Made by a program: the position numbers and the translations under genes
The notes under the pieces: model-generated
The model's input: only the letters and a program-made list of their open reading frames with translations
What the model was told of the DNA's origin: nothing
Database searches by the model: none
NCBI GenBank assembly: GCA_964640385.1
Contig: CAZXFL010000019.1
Location: 1 to 35,624, forward strand
DNA from: JBBDIK01 sp964640385
GTDB lineage: Bacteria > Actinomycetota > UBA4738 > JBBDHU01
Direction: 5' to 3'
DNA length: 35,624 nucleotides
Shown here: positions 7,591 to 15,722 of the stretch, one piece after another
How the letters are laid out: each line of letters opens with the position of its first letter
Position numbering within the stretch: the first letter of the stretch is position 1

Positions 7591-7994
7591 GTTCCCGGAC
7601 CAGGCAGCGGCGCGCGGCCCTGCAGCTGCTCTACGAGGCCGACATCAAGGGACTGGATCCCTCAGCGGTCGCTCAGCACGCTCCGGAGGGCAGCTTCACC
7701 CGTGCGCTGGTCGAGGGGGTGGCTGCGAATCTCGTCGAGATCGACGAGAGGATCGGCGCGGCCGCGCAGGACTGGACGGTGCCGCGGATGCCGGCGGTCG
7801 ACCGCGCGGTGCTGCGCCTGGCGTGCTACGAGCTGCGGCCGGACAGCGGAACGCCACCGGCAGTCGCCATCGACGAAGCGGTGGCATCGGTCAAGGAACT
7901 GTCCACGGACGAGTCGGGCCGATTCGTGAATGGCGTGCTCGGCCGCATCGCCCGAGAGGCGGCGGGAGCGCAGGAACCCGAGGGACCCGGCTAG
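7587..7994 (+). CDS. nusB: Transcription antitermination factor NusB
   Basis: All-helical RNA-binding protein that with S10 (NusE) binds boxA of rRNA operons and prevents premature termination. 135 residues from a GTG that overlaps the efp stop. RTRQRRAALQLLYEAD is the conserved first helix with the arginine-rich RNA face; DRAVLRLACYEL, AIDEAVASVKEL and GRFVNGVLGRI are the usual C-terminal motifs. Last gene of the aro-efp operon. Its TAG stop sits in a CTAG (7991-7994) that also supplies the stop of the opposing tatA gene. Confidence 0.95.
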   Translation: MSSRTRQRRAALQLLYEADIKGLDPSAVAQHAPEGSFTRALVEGVAANLVEIDERIGAAAQDWTVPRMPAVDRAVLRLACYELRPDSGTPPAVAIDEAVASVKELSTDESGRFVNGVLGRIAREAAGAQEPEGPG

Positions 7995-8203
7995 TCCTTG
8001 GTCTCGGACTTGGCTGCGGGCTTCTCGCCGCTGTCCGCCTCGTCCGGCTCGCTGGTGTCGTCCATGCCCTTCTTGAACTCCTTGGAGGACTTCCCGAGCG
8101 AACGGGCGAGTTCCGGCAGCTTCTTGGCTCCGAAGAGCAGCAAGATCACGACCAAGATGAGGATGATCTCGGTGGGCCCGAGGCCCTGGATGATCGCAAG
8201 CAT
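7991..8203 (-). CDS. tatA: Twin-arginine translocase subunit TatA
   Basis: Forms the protein-conducting assembly of the Tat system for folded proteins. 70 residues: a short periplasmic start, one membrane helix (about 10-24, EIILILVVILLLFGA), the FGAKKLPELARSLGKSSKEFKKG hinge and amphipathic helix, and an acidic and lysine-rich tail. Length and motif mark TatA/E rather than TatB. It is convergent with nusB. The start ATG at 8203 is preceded by AAAGGAG on the minus strand (8220-8214), which lies within the first copy of a tandem repeat. No tatB or tatC nearby. Confidence 0.93.
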   Translation of the reverse strand: MLAIIQGLGPTEIILILVVILLLFGAKKLPELARSLGKSSKEFKKGMDDTSEPDEADSGEKPAAKSETKD

Positions 8204-8208
8204 CCCTT

Positions 8209-8301
8209 GGTTGCTCCTTTCGACCCCTCTAGTCTAGCGGGTTGCTCCTTTCGACCCCTCTAGTCTAGCGGGTTGCTCCTTTCGACCCCTCTAGTCTAGC
8301 G
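8209..8301 (-). repeat. Three perfect 31-bp tandem repeats carrying tatA -10 and ribosome-binding signals
   Basis: Three identical 31-bp units lie head to tail at 8209-8239, 8240-8270 and 8271-8301. Read toward tatA (minus strand) each contains TAGACT, a TANNNT -10-like box (8236-8231, 8267-8262, 8298-8293), followed by AAAGGAG, a strong Shine-Dalgarno sequence. Only the copy next to tatA has its ribosome site in range of a start codon. The perfect identity and absence of spacers indicate recent slippage or duplication of the gene's own leader, or possibly an assembly artefact. It is not a CRISPR array. Confidence 0.9.
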
Positions 8302-8372
8302 GTCGCGTGGTTCTCCGCGGGGAAGCGGTCCCTGCATCCGGCAGGTTCCGTCGTTCCGCTCGCAGCCGTGGG

Positions 8373-8401
8373 TTGAAGCTGCCGGGCCGAAGGACTAAAC
8401 T
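8373..8401 (+). promoter_or_regulatory. Promoter of the pyr operon
   Basis: TTGAAG (8373-8378), a 17-base spacer and TAAACT (8396-8401) form a good housekeeping-type promoter. The expected transcription start near 8408 gives a leader of about 100 bases before pyrR that contains all the regulatory elements listed next. Between the tandem repeats and this promoter (8302-8372) nothing else stands out. Confidence 0.65.
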
Positions 8402-8417
8402 TCTCTGCGGAACTTCC

Positions 8418-8450
8418 ACTTTAAGTCCGGTCCCGTGAGGCCGGGAAGGG
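8418..8450 (+). promoter_or_regulatory. PyrR-binding RNA loop
   Basis: The leader reads ACTTTAAGTCCGG, then TCCCGTGAGG, then CCGGGAAGGGA. This matches the PyrR recognition hairpin known from Bacillus and mycobacterial pyr leaders: AGUCC, a loop ending GNGAGG and a downstream GNNAAGG, with CCGG pairing CCGG. PyrR with UMP binds such loops to repress. The ribosome site AAGGGAG (8446-8452) of a short leader ORF lies in the 3' flank of the hairpin, so PyrR binding would hide it. Confidence 0.8.
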
Positions 8451-8459
8451 AGCCAGAAG

Positions 8460-8507
8460 ATGATTCAGACGCATGCCTCGCCGCACCCGCGGTCGGGGCT
8501 TTCTTGA
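8460..8507 (+). CDS. 15-codon pyr leader peptide ORF
   Basis: ATG at 8460 follows AAGGGAG (8446-8452) at 7 bases and opens a 15-residue frame, MIQTHASPHPRSGLS, ending in TGA at 8505-8507. That stop overlaps the pyrR ATG at 8507 (TGATG), and pyrR has no ribosome site of its own, so pyrR translation probably depends on ribosomes finishing this ORF. The ORF covers the terminator hairpin at 8475-8499. The peptide itself shows no recognised function; the act of translation is what likely matters. Confidence 0.6.
   Translation: MIQTHASPHPRSGLS
8475..8505 (+). terminator. Attenuator (intrinsic terminator) in the pyr leader
   Basis: GCCTCGCCG (8475-8483) pairs with CGG (8490-8492) and CGGGGC (8494-8499), with one bulged T and a CACCCG loop, followed by TTTCTT (8500-8505). 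The alternative pairing of GTGAGGC (8435-8441, inside the PyrR loop) with GCCTCGC (8475-8481) is seven base pairs and would serve as the antiterminator. PyrR holding its own hairpin would then free the terminator, as in Bacillus pyr attenuation. The short T-tract leaves some doubt. Confidence 0.55.
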
Positions 8508-9043
8508 TGGCCGCCAGCCGCCTCCTGGACGAGGCGGAGATCCGTCGGGCGGTGACGCGCATCGCCCACGAGATCCTCGAGCGGAACCGCGGCGCGGGCT
8601 CTGTCGTCCTGGTCGGTATCGCGAACCGCGGGGACGACCTCGCGCGCCGGCTCGCGGCGGAGATCGAGCGCATCGAGGGAACCGGCGTGCCGGTCGGCGC
8701 GCTGGACATCACGTTCTACCGGGACGATATCGGGATGCGGTCCGAGGCGCCGGAGGTGCACGAGACCCGGATCGACTTCGACATCACCGGTCGGACGGTC
8801 GTGCTGGTCGATGACGTGCTGTTCACCGGCAGGACGATCCGCGCCGCGCTGGACGCACTGGTGGACTTCGGGCGGCCGACGGCGGTTCAACTCGCCGTCC
8901 TGGTGGATCGCGGTCATCGCGAGCTGCCGATCCGCGCCGACTACGTGGGCAAGAACGTGCCGACCCGCCAAGGAGAGGTCGTGCGGGTGGCGCTGACCGA
9001 GGTCGACGGCGAGGATGCCGTCGTCGTGGAGGACCCGGCATGA
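8507..9043 (+). CDS. pyrR: PyrR, pyrimidine operon regulator and uracil phosphoribosyltransferase
   Basis: 178 residues of the type I phosphoribosyltransferase fold. The start AASRLLDEAEIRRAVTRIAHEI matches PyrR; LVGIANRGDDLARRLA is the hood and UMP region, and VVLVDDVLFTGRTIRAALDAL is the PRPP-binding loop. PyrR binds the leader RNA hairpin when UMP is high and also makes UMP from uracil. The ATG at 8507 fits the usual N-terminus; a GTG at 8435 in the same frame would translate the PyrR-binding RNA and is rejected. It is the first gene of an operon in which all eight genes overlap. Confidence 0.95.
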   Translation: MAASRLLDEAEIRRAVTRIAHEILERNRGAGSVVLVGIANRGDDLARRLAAEIERIEGTGVPVGALDITFYRDDIGMRSEAPEVHETRIDFDITGRTVVLVDDVLFTGRTIRAALDALVDFGRPTAVQLAVLVDRGHRELPIRADYVGKNVPTRQGEVVRVALTEVDGEDAVVVEDPA

Positions 9044-9960
9044 ACAAGCACCTGCTCTCGATGGCGGACCTGACCAGCGAGGAGGTGACGAGGATCCTGG
9101 ACACGGCGGATTCATTCCGCGAGGTAGGGACGCGCGTCGTCAAGAAGGTGCCGGCCCTGCGCGGCCGCGCGGTGGTGAACCTGTTCTACGAGGACTCGAC
9201 GCGAACCCGTATCTCGTTCGAGCTTGCCGCCAAGCGGCTCTCCGCCGACGTGATCAACTTCACGGCGGCTGGGTCCTCGGTCGCCAAAGGAGAAAGCCTG
9301 AAGGATACGGCGCTGACGCTGCAGGCGATGGGGGCCGATGCCATCGTGATCCGCCACGCGTCGTCGGGGGCTCCGTACGCGCTGACCCAGTGGGTCAGCG
9401 GGAGCGTCCTGAACGCCGGCGACGGAACCCATGAGCACCCCACGCAGGCGCTGCTGGACCTGTACACGATCCGGGAGCGATTCGGTCGGCTGGAGGGGCT
9501 GCGGGTGGCGATCGTCGGCGACGTGCTGCACTCGCGGGTCGCGCGCTCGCTCACGCTGGGCCTGGCGAGCATGGGGGCACAGACGACCTTGGTCGGGCCC
9601 CCGACCCTGCTGCCGCCGTCGGCGCCCACCTGGGGGGCCGAGACCTCGTACGCGCTCGATGAGGTACTCCCGAAGGCGGACGTGTGCTACATGCTGCGCA
9701 TCCAGACCGAGCGTCAGCGCCTCCAGTTCTTCCCGAGCATCCGCGAGTACGCGCGGCTGTATGGACTGAACCGCGAGCGGGTGGGGCTGCTGCCGGAGGA
9801 CGCGATGATCATGCACCCCGGACCGATGAACCGAGGGGTCGAGATCGCCTCCGACGTCGCCGATCTGCCGCGGTCCGTGATCGAGGAGCAGGTCACCAAC
9901 GGTATCGCCGTCCGGATGTCCCTGCTGTACCTGATGCTGGGAGGCGAAGGCGATGCCTGA
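9040..9960 (+). CDS. pyrB: Aspartate carbamoyltransferase catalytic subunit
   Basis: Joins carbamoyl phosphate and aspartate to carbamoyl aspartate. 306 residues with the carbamoyl phosphate motif FYEDSTRTRISFE (about 48-60), GSSVAKGESLKDT (about 78-90), VIRHASSGAPY, DGTHEHPTQALLDLYTI and the C-terminal HPGPMNRGVEI. The ATG overlaps the pyrR stop (ATGA). No pyrI regulatory subunit follows, so control is left to PyrR at the RNA level. Confidence 0.96.
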   Translation: MNKHLLSMADLTSEEVTRILDTADSFREVGTRVVKKVPALRGRAVVNLFYEDSTRTRISFELAAKRLSADVINFTAAGSSVAKGESLKDTALTLQAMGADAIVIRHASSGAPYALTQWVSGSVLNAGDGTHEHPTQALLDLYTIRERFGRLEGLRVAIVGDVLHSRVARSLTLGLASMGAQTTLVGPPTLLPPSAPTWGAETSYALDEVLPKADVCYMLRIQTERQRLQFFPSIREYARLYGLNRERVGLLPEDAMIMHPGPMNRGVEIASDVADLPRSVIEEQVTNGIAVRMSLLYLMLGGEGDA

Positions 9961-11254
9961 ACGGACGATCTTCCGAGGGGTGCGGCTGGTCGATCCGGCG
10001 GCCGGCCGGGATGAGGTCGCCGACGTCGTGGTCGCCGACGAGGCGATCGAGGCGGTGGAGCCAGCCGGGTCCGGGAGCGGCGCCGGGACCGTGCTGGACG
10101 GCGACGGGCTGGTCCTGGCTCCGGGGTTCGTCGATCTGCATTGCCACCTGCGCGAGCCGGGCTGGGAGGACCGGGAGACGGTCGAAACCGGGTCGCGCGC
10201 CGCCGCCGCCGGTGGGTTCACCGCCCTCGCCGCGATGGCCAACACCGACCCGGTCGCCGACAACGCGGCGGTGATCCAAGAGGTGCAGACGCTGGCCGAG
10301 AAGGCGGGCCTGTGTGACGTCTTCCCGGTGGGCGCGATCACCAAGGGCCTTGCCGGCGAGGAGCTGACCGAGATCGGGGAGATGGCGGCCATGGGTGTGC
10401 GCATGTTCAGCGACGACGGCCACTGCGTGTCCCGGTCGCGGGTCCTGCGGATGGCGCTCGAGTACGCGCGGGCGTTCGACGTGATCATGGCGGAGCATTG
10501 CGAGGACACGTCGCTCAGCGAGGGCACGCATGTCCACGAGGGCCCTACGTCCGCGCTGCTGGGCCTGGCGGGGCATCCGGCCGAGGCGGAGGAGGTCATC
10601 GTCGCCCGGGACCTGTCTCTGGCTCGCCTCACCGGCGGGCGCTTGCACCTGTGTCACCTCTCGGGAGCCGGTTCCGTCGACCTGGTCCGCCGTGCGAAGG
10701 AGGAGGGCGTTCGGGTGAGCGCCGAGGTCACCCCACACCATCTGGTCCTGACCGATGAGGACCTGACCACCTACGACACGCGGCTCAAGGTCAACCCGCC
10801 GCTGCGCTCCGGGGAGGACCGGGAGGCGCTGGTCGCGGGGCTGGCCGACGGGACGATCGATGCGGTGGCGACGGACCACGCCCCCCATGCGGTCCAGGAC
10901 AAAGAGGTTGAGTTCGACCTCGCGCGGCACGGGACGATCGGGCTCGAGACCGCGCTGGCGGTGGTCCTCACCCACCTGGTCGAGCCGGGTCACCTCCCGC
11001 TGGGGCGGGCGCTCGAAGCGCTGAGCACGGCGCCCGCCCGTATCCTGGAGGCGTCGGACCACGGCGGACCCATCGAACCGGGCCGCCCCGCGAACCTCGT
11101 GGTGTTCGATCCGGCGGCAGAGTGGGTCGTCGAGCCGCCGTTCGTGTCCAAGAGTCAGAACTCGGCGTTCGTCGGACAGACGCTCCACGGGCGTGTCGTG
11201 CACACGATGTATCGCGGGGAGCTCGTGTTCCGGGAGGGGGAAGCGACGAAGTGA
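9953..11254 (+). CDS. pyrC: Dihydroorotase
   Basis: Zinc amidohydrolase closing carbamoyl aspartate to dihydroorotate. 433 residues, a class I (long) enzyme. Metal-site residues are visible: His63 and His65 in DLHCHLREPG, a His in MAEHCEDTSL, another in HLCHLSGAGS and the Asp in ATDHAPHAVQDKE. NPPLRSGEDREALV is the substrate loop. Overlaps pyrB by 8 bases. Some class I enzymes associate with PyrB, which the adjacency would allow. Confidence 0.95.
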   Translation: MPERTIFRGVRLVDPAAGRDEVADVVVADEAIEAVEPAGSGSGAGTVLDGDGLVLAPGFVDLHCHLREPGWEDRETVETGSRAAAAGGFTALAAMANTDPVADNAAVIQEVQTLAEKAGLCDVFPVGAITKGLAGEELTEIGEMAAMGVRMFSDDGHCVSRSRVLRMALEYARAFDVIMAEHCEDTSLSEGTHVHEGPTSALLGLAGHPAEAEEVIVARDLSLARLTGGRLHLCHLSGAGSVDLVRRAKEEGVRVSAEVTPHHLVLTDEDLTTYDTRLKVNPPLRSGEDREALVAGLADGTIDAVATDHAPHAVQDKEVEFDLARHGTIGLETALAVVLTHLVEPGHLPLGRALEALSTAPARILEASDHGGPIEPGRPANLVVFDPAAEWVVEPPFVSKSQNSAFVGQTLHGRVVHTMYRGELVFREGEATK

Positions 11255-12453
11255 GCAGCGGGACCATCGGGCGAGGGCCGGAGGCCCTGCTCGCGCTCGA
11301 GGACGGCACCGTGTTCCGCGGCCGCGGCTTCGGTGCCGAGGGGGAGACATTCGGTGAGGCGGTGTTCAACACGGCCATGTCCGGTTATCAGGAGGTCCTG
11401 ACCGACCCTTCTTACACCGGGCAGGTGGTCGTGATGACCTACCCGCACCAGGGTAACTACGGCACCAACGTCGAAGATCCCGAGTCGGCGGCCGTGCGCG
11501 TGGCCGGGTTCGCGGTGCGGGAGGCCTCCCGGCGGTTCTCCAACTGGCGGGCCGAGACGGGGATGAGCGAGGAGCTGGCTGCCGCGGGGGTCGTGGGGAT
11601 CCAGGGGATCGACACACGGAAGCTGACCCTGCGCTTGCGGAACGAGGGAACGATGCGCTGCGGCGTCTCTACCGCGGATACCGACCCGTCGTCGCTTGTG
11701 GAGAGCGTACGGCAGACTCCCGGGATGGAGGGCGCCGACCTCGCGAGGTCGGTGACGACCGACGGGGCCTACGACGCGACCGACGTGGTCGGCCCGGTCG
11801 CGACCGACGCCGGACGGGTGTTGCGGGTCGCGGCGATCGACTTCGGCGTCAAGACGAACATCCTGCGGCGCCTGCACGCGTCCGGGTGCGAGACGACGGT
11901 GGTTCCCGCGCACACGCCCGCTACGGAGATCCGCACCGGCGGGTTCGACGGGGTCTTCCTGTCGAACGGTCCCGGAGATCCCGCGGCAACGCGGTACGGG
12001 ATCGAGGTTGCGCAGGAGTTGCTCGGTGAGGTGCCGCTCTTCGGCATCTGCCTGGGCCATCAACTCCTGGGGCTGGCGCTGGATGGACGGACCTACAAGA
12101 TGAAGTTCGGGCACCGGGGAGCGAACCAACCCGTGAAAGACGTCGGAACCGGCCGCGTCGAGGTGACCTCGCACAATCACGGCTTCGCGGTTGATCCGGC
12201 CGGCTGGGGTGCCGAGGTGGACGTCCCCGAGAACGGGACGGGATGGTCGCCTGAAGAGCCGCCGCAGGTGCCGACGCCGGCGGGCCGGGTGGCGCTGACC
12301 CACTGGAACCTGAATGACGGGACGCTCGAGGGCCTGCGATGCCTCGACGTACCCGCCTACTCGGTCCAGTACCACCCGGAAGCGGCACCGGGTCCGCACG
12401 ACTCGCGTTACCTGTTCCAGGACTTCCGCGATCTGATGGAGGGGGCCTCGTAG
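11251..12453 (+). CDS. carA: Carbamoyl phosphate synthase small (glutaminase) subunit
   Basis: Hydrolyses glutamine and passes ammonia to CarB. 400 residues from the GTG at 11251 (overlapping the pyrC stop). The N-terminal domain (1-165) carries FGEAVFNTAMSGYQEVLTDPSY. The class I amidotransferase domain has the nucleophile Cys267 in LFGICLGHQLLG, the HNHGF motif and YHPEA for the His-Glu pair. A longer start near 11122 lies inside pyrC and is not needed. Confidence 0.96.
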   Translation: MSSGTIGRGPEALLALEDGTVFRGRGFGAEGETFGEAVFNTAMSGYQEVLTDPSYTGQVVVMTYPHQGNYGTNVEDPESAAVRVAGFAVREASRRFSNWRAETGMSEELAAAGVVGIQGIDTRKLTLRLRNEGTMRCGVSTADTDPSSLVESVRQTPGMEGADLARSVTTDGAYDATDVVGPVATDAGRVLRVAAIDFGVKTNILRRLHASGCETTVVPAHTPATEIRTGGFDGVFLSNGPGDPAATRYGIEVAQELLGEVPLFGICLGHQLLGLALDGRTYKMKFGHRGANQPVKDVGTGRVEVTSHNHGFAVDPAGWGAEVDVPENGTGWSPEEPPQVPTPAGRVALTHWNLNDGTLEGLRCLDVPAYSVQYHPEAAPGPHDSRYLFQDFRDLMEGAS

Positions 12454-15400
12454 TGCCCAAGCGCACCGACATCCACCGCATCCTGGTGGTCGGATCCGGT
12501 CCCATCGTGATCGGCCAGGCATGCGAGTTCGACTACTCCGGGACCCAGGGCTGTCGCGTGCTGCGTGCGGAGGGCTACCATGTCGCGCTCGTGAACTCGA
12601 ACCCCGCCACGATCATGACGGATCCGGAGTTCGCCGACGCGACCTACGTCGAGCCGTTGACGCCCGAGTCCGTCGTCTCGGTCATCGAGCGGGAGCGACC
12701 GGATGCCTTGTTGCCGACGCTCGGCGGGCAAACCGGCCTGAACGTGGCGGTGGCGCTGGCGGAGTCCGGCGCGCTGGAGCGGTACGGCGTGCAGCTGATC
12801 GGCGCCAGCCTGGAGGCGATCCACCGTGCCGAGGACCGCAGCGGCTTCCATACGGCGATGACCGAGGCCGGGCTTCCAGTGCCTCGCTCGGGGACGGCCA
12901 CGACTGTGGGCGAGGCCCTCGAGCGCGGCGAGCTGATCGGCTACCCGGTGATCGTGCGGGCGTCCTTCACCCTCGGTGGAGGCGGCAGCGGGTTCGCGAC
13001 CAACCGCGACGAGCTGGAGCTGATCGCGGCCAAGGGTCTCAAGCTCAGCCCGGTTTCCGAGGTCCTGATCGAGCAGTCGGTCCGTGGGTGGAAGGAGTTC
13101 GAACTCGAGGTCATGCGCGACGGCGCGGACAACGCCGTGATCGTGTGCTCCATCGAGAATCTCGATCCGATGGGCGTGCACACCGGCGACTCGATAACGG
13201 TTGCGCCGCAGCAGACCCTGACCGATCGCGAGTACCAGGACATGCGCGATGCGGCCCTGGCGTGCATCCGCGCGATCGGGGTCGAGACCGGCGGATCCAA
13301 CATCCAGTTCGCGGTCAACCCCGCGAACGGCGATATGGTCCTCATCGAGATGAACCCCCGCGTGTCGCGGTCGTCGGCGCTCGCGTCTAAGGCTACCGGG
13401 TTCCCCATCGCGAAGGTCGCGGCGCTGCTGGCGGTCGGATTCCGACTGGATGAGATCGTGAACGACATCACCGGCGAGACACCGGCGGCGTTCGAACCGA
13501 CCCTGGACTACGTTGTCGTGAAGATCCCGCGATTCGCGTTCGAGAAGTTCAGTGACACCGATCCGACGCTCACCACCACGATGAAATCGGTCGGAGAGGT
13601 CATGTCGATCGGGCGGACCTTCAAGGAGGCCTACGGGAAGGCGTGGCGGTCCCTGGAGAAGACGCGGTCGGACTTCGGTGCCGACACGGTGCCGCCGGGG
13701 GGCTCGCTGGAGGCCCTGCGGGACGGCACCGACTATCGGATGCATCTGGTCGAGCGGGCGCTGAGTGAAGGGCGGTCGATCGAGGAGATCGCCGACGCCT
13801 CCGCCATCGATCCGTGGTTCATCGACCAGGTCGCCGAGGTCGTGGCTGCGGCCGACGCGATCCGCGGGACGAAGCTGGCTTCGCTGGATCCGTCGGATCT
13901 GCGGGAGGCCAAACGCCTGGGACTCTCGGACGCCTACCTGGGCTACCTCATGGGTGCGGCGGAGTCGCAGGTCCGTCACCGGCGGGAGGAGCTCGGGATC
14001 ACCTCCGTCTTCAAGACCGTCGACACTTGCGCGGGGGAGTTTCCGGCGAGGACGCCGTACCACTACTCGGCGTACGAGGACGAGGGAGAGGTCCGCCGCG
14101 GCGACCGGCCCAGCGTCGTCATAGTTGGTGCCGGACCGAACCGCATCGGACAGGGCATCGAGTTCGACTATGCCTGTGTCCACGCTGCGTTGGCACTCCG
14201 CGAGGCCGGGTACGACGCCGTGATGGTCAACTGCAACCCCGAGACCGTCTCGACCGACTACGACATCAGCGACCGGCTGTACTTCGAGCCGCTGACGCCC
14301 GAGGACGTGCTCCGTGTGTGTCGGGAGGAGCAGCCGATCGGGACCATCGTGCAGCTCGGCGGCCAGTCGCCCCTGAAGCTCGCGCATATCCTTGAGGACG
14401 AGGGGTTCGCCGTGTTGGGCACGTCCCCTTCAGCGATCGACCTCGCCGAGGACCGTGGCAAGTTCGCGACCTTGCTCAAGGAGTTGGGGATCCCGGCTCC
14501 GCCGCACGGCGAAGCGCACGACCTGGCCGAGGCGGAAGCCATCGCGGAGCGGATCGGGTACCCGGTGCTCGTGCGTCCCTCCTATGTGCTCGGAGGGCGG
14601 GCCATGGAGATCGTCTACAGCAAGGACGACCTCAACCATTTCGTGCGGATGGCGGCGGAAGCCTCGCCGGATCACCCGGTGCTGATCGACCGGTTCCTCG
14701 AGGGGGCGATCGAGGTGGACGTGGACGCCGTCTGCGACGGTGAGGACGTGTTCATCGGTGCGGTGATGGAGCACATCGAGGAGGTGGGCGTGCACTCGGG
14801 CGACTCCTCGTGCGTCATCCCGCCGCCGACCCTCTCGGACGACGAGCTCGACACCGTGGAGGAGATCACGCGAGCGCTCGCCATGCGGCTCGGGGTCCGG
14901 GGCCTGATGAACCTCCAGCTCGCGGTCAAGGATGAGCGCGTGTGGGTCCTGGAAGCGAACCCGCGTGCATCCCGCACGGTGCCGTTCGTCTCCAAGGCGG
15001 TGGGGGTCAGCCTGGCCAAGGTCGCGACGCTGACCCTGGTTGGTCGTTCGCTGGCGGACCTACGGGCCGCGGGCATGGTTCCGGACGACCCGAAGCACTA
15101 CCGGCGCCTCGGCCACACCGCGGTCAAAGCGGCGGTGCTTCCGTTCGACCGGTTCGTCGGCGCCGACACGGTGCTGGGTCCAGAGATGAAGTCGACCGGC
15201 GAGGTGATGGGGATCGACGAAGACCCCGGCCTGGCGCTCGCGAAGGCGCTGGTGGCCAGTGGGATCCCGCTCCCGCAGAAAGGGACCGTGTTCGTCTCGG
15301 TATCCAACCGCGACAAGCGGGCCATCCTGTTGCCGGCGGAGCAACTCGCAGCCCTCGGGTTCCGGTTGGTTGCTACGGGGGGAACCGCCGCGGTCCTCTC

Positions 15401-15722
15401 ACGTGCGGGCATCCCGGTCGAACGGGTGGCCAAGGTGTCGGAGGGCTCGCCCAACGTGGTCGACCTGATCAGGTCGGGAGAGGTGGACCTTGTCATCAAC
15501 ACCCCGTACGGACGGGGGTCTAGAAGCGATGGCTACCACATCCGGACGGCGTCGGTGTCGGCCGGTATCCCTTGCATCACAACACTTCCTGGGGTCATGG
15601 CGGCGCTCCGAGGGATCGAGGCGATGCGGACCACGACCTCGGAGCCGCGGAGCCTGCAGGAGTACCACGCCGATGTCCGCGCCGGGCGGTTGCCACGCGG
15701 GGTGGCCGGGGCCGGCTCGTGA
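12453..15722 (+). CDS. carB: Carbamoyl phosphate synthase large subunit
   Basis: Makes carbamoyl phosphate from bicarbonate, ammonia and two ATP. 1089 residues from a GTG that shares one base with the carA stop (TAGTG). Two homologous halves are seen: the first ATP-grasp unit opens with RTDIHRILVVGSGPIVIGQA and includes FTLGGGGSGFA and EMNPRVSRSSALASKATGF; the second opens with VVIVGAGPNRIGQGIEFDYA and includes EANPRASRTVPFVSKA. The C-terminal MGS-like allosteric domain (from about 945; FRLVATGGTAAVL) normally binds UMP or ornithine. Location in the pyr operon favours pyrimidine control, though one enzyme usually also serves arginine synthesis. Confidence 0.97.
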   Translation: MPKRTDIHRILVVGSGPIVIGQACEFDYSGTQGCRVLRAEGYHVALVNSNPATIMTDPEFADATYVEPLTPESVVSVIERERPDALLPTLGGQTGLNVAVALAESGALERYGVQLIGASLEAIHRAEDRSGFHTAMTEAGLPVPRSGTATTVGEALERGELIGYPVIVRASFTLGGGGSGFATNRDELELIAAKGLKLSPVSEVLIEQSVRGWKEFELEVMRDGADNAVIVCSIENLDPMGVHTGDSITVAPQQTLTDREYQDMRDAALACIRAIGVETGGSNIQFAVNPANGDMVLIEMNPRVSRSSALASKATGFPIAKVAALLAVGFRLDEIVNDITGETPAAFEPTLDYVVVKIPRFAFEKFSDTDPTLTTTMKSVGEVMSIGRTFKEAYGKAWRSLEKTRSDFGADTVPPGGSLEALRDGTDYRMHLVERALSEGRSIEEIADASAIDPWFIDQVAEVVAAADAIRGTKLASLDPSDLREAKRLGLSDAYLGYLMGAAESQVRHRREELGITSVFKTVDTCAGEFPARTPYHYSAYEDEGEVRRGDRPSVVIVGAGPNRIGQGIEFDYACVHAALALREAGYDAVMVNCNPETVSTDYDISDRLYFEPLTPEDVLRVCREEQPIGTIVQLGGQSPLKLAHILEDEGFAVLGTSPSAIDLAEDRGKFATLLKELGIPAPPHGEAHDLAEAEAIAERIGYPVLVRPSYVLGGRAMEIVYSKDDLNHFVRMAAEASPDHPVLIDRFLEGAIEVDVDAVCDGEDVFIGAVMEHIEEVGVHSGDSSCVIPPPTLSDDELDTVEEITRALAMRLGVRGLMNLQLAVKDERVWVLEANPRASRTVPFVSKAVGVSLAKVATLTLVGRSLADLRAAGMVPDDPKHYRRLGHTAVKAAVLPFDRFVGADTVLGPEMKSTGEVMGIDEDPGLALAKALVASGIPLPQKGTVFVSVSNRDKRAILLPAEQLAALGFRLVATGGTAAVLSRAGIPVERVAKVSEGSPNVVDLIRSGEVDLVINTPYGRGSRSDGYHIRTASVSAGIPCITTLPGVMAALRGIEAMRTTTSEPRSLQEYHADVRAGRLPRGVAGAGS

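Noticed and set aside
8209..8301. CRISPR array
   Set aside because: The three repeats are contiguous with no spacers, and no cas genes are present; the units contain promoter and ribosome-site words for tatA.
8435..8506. GTG at 8435 as the pyrR start
   Set aside because: It lies inside the PyrR-binding hairpin and adds 24 residues not found in PyrR; the ATG at 8507 gives the standard N-terminus.
12408..14387. A 659-codon minus-strand frame opposite carB
   Set aside because: Shadow of carB codon bias; no recognisable protein and no ribosome site.
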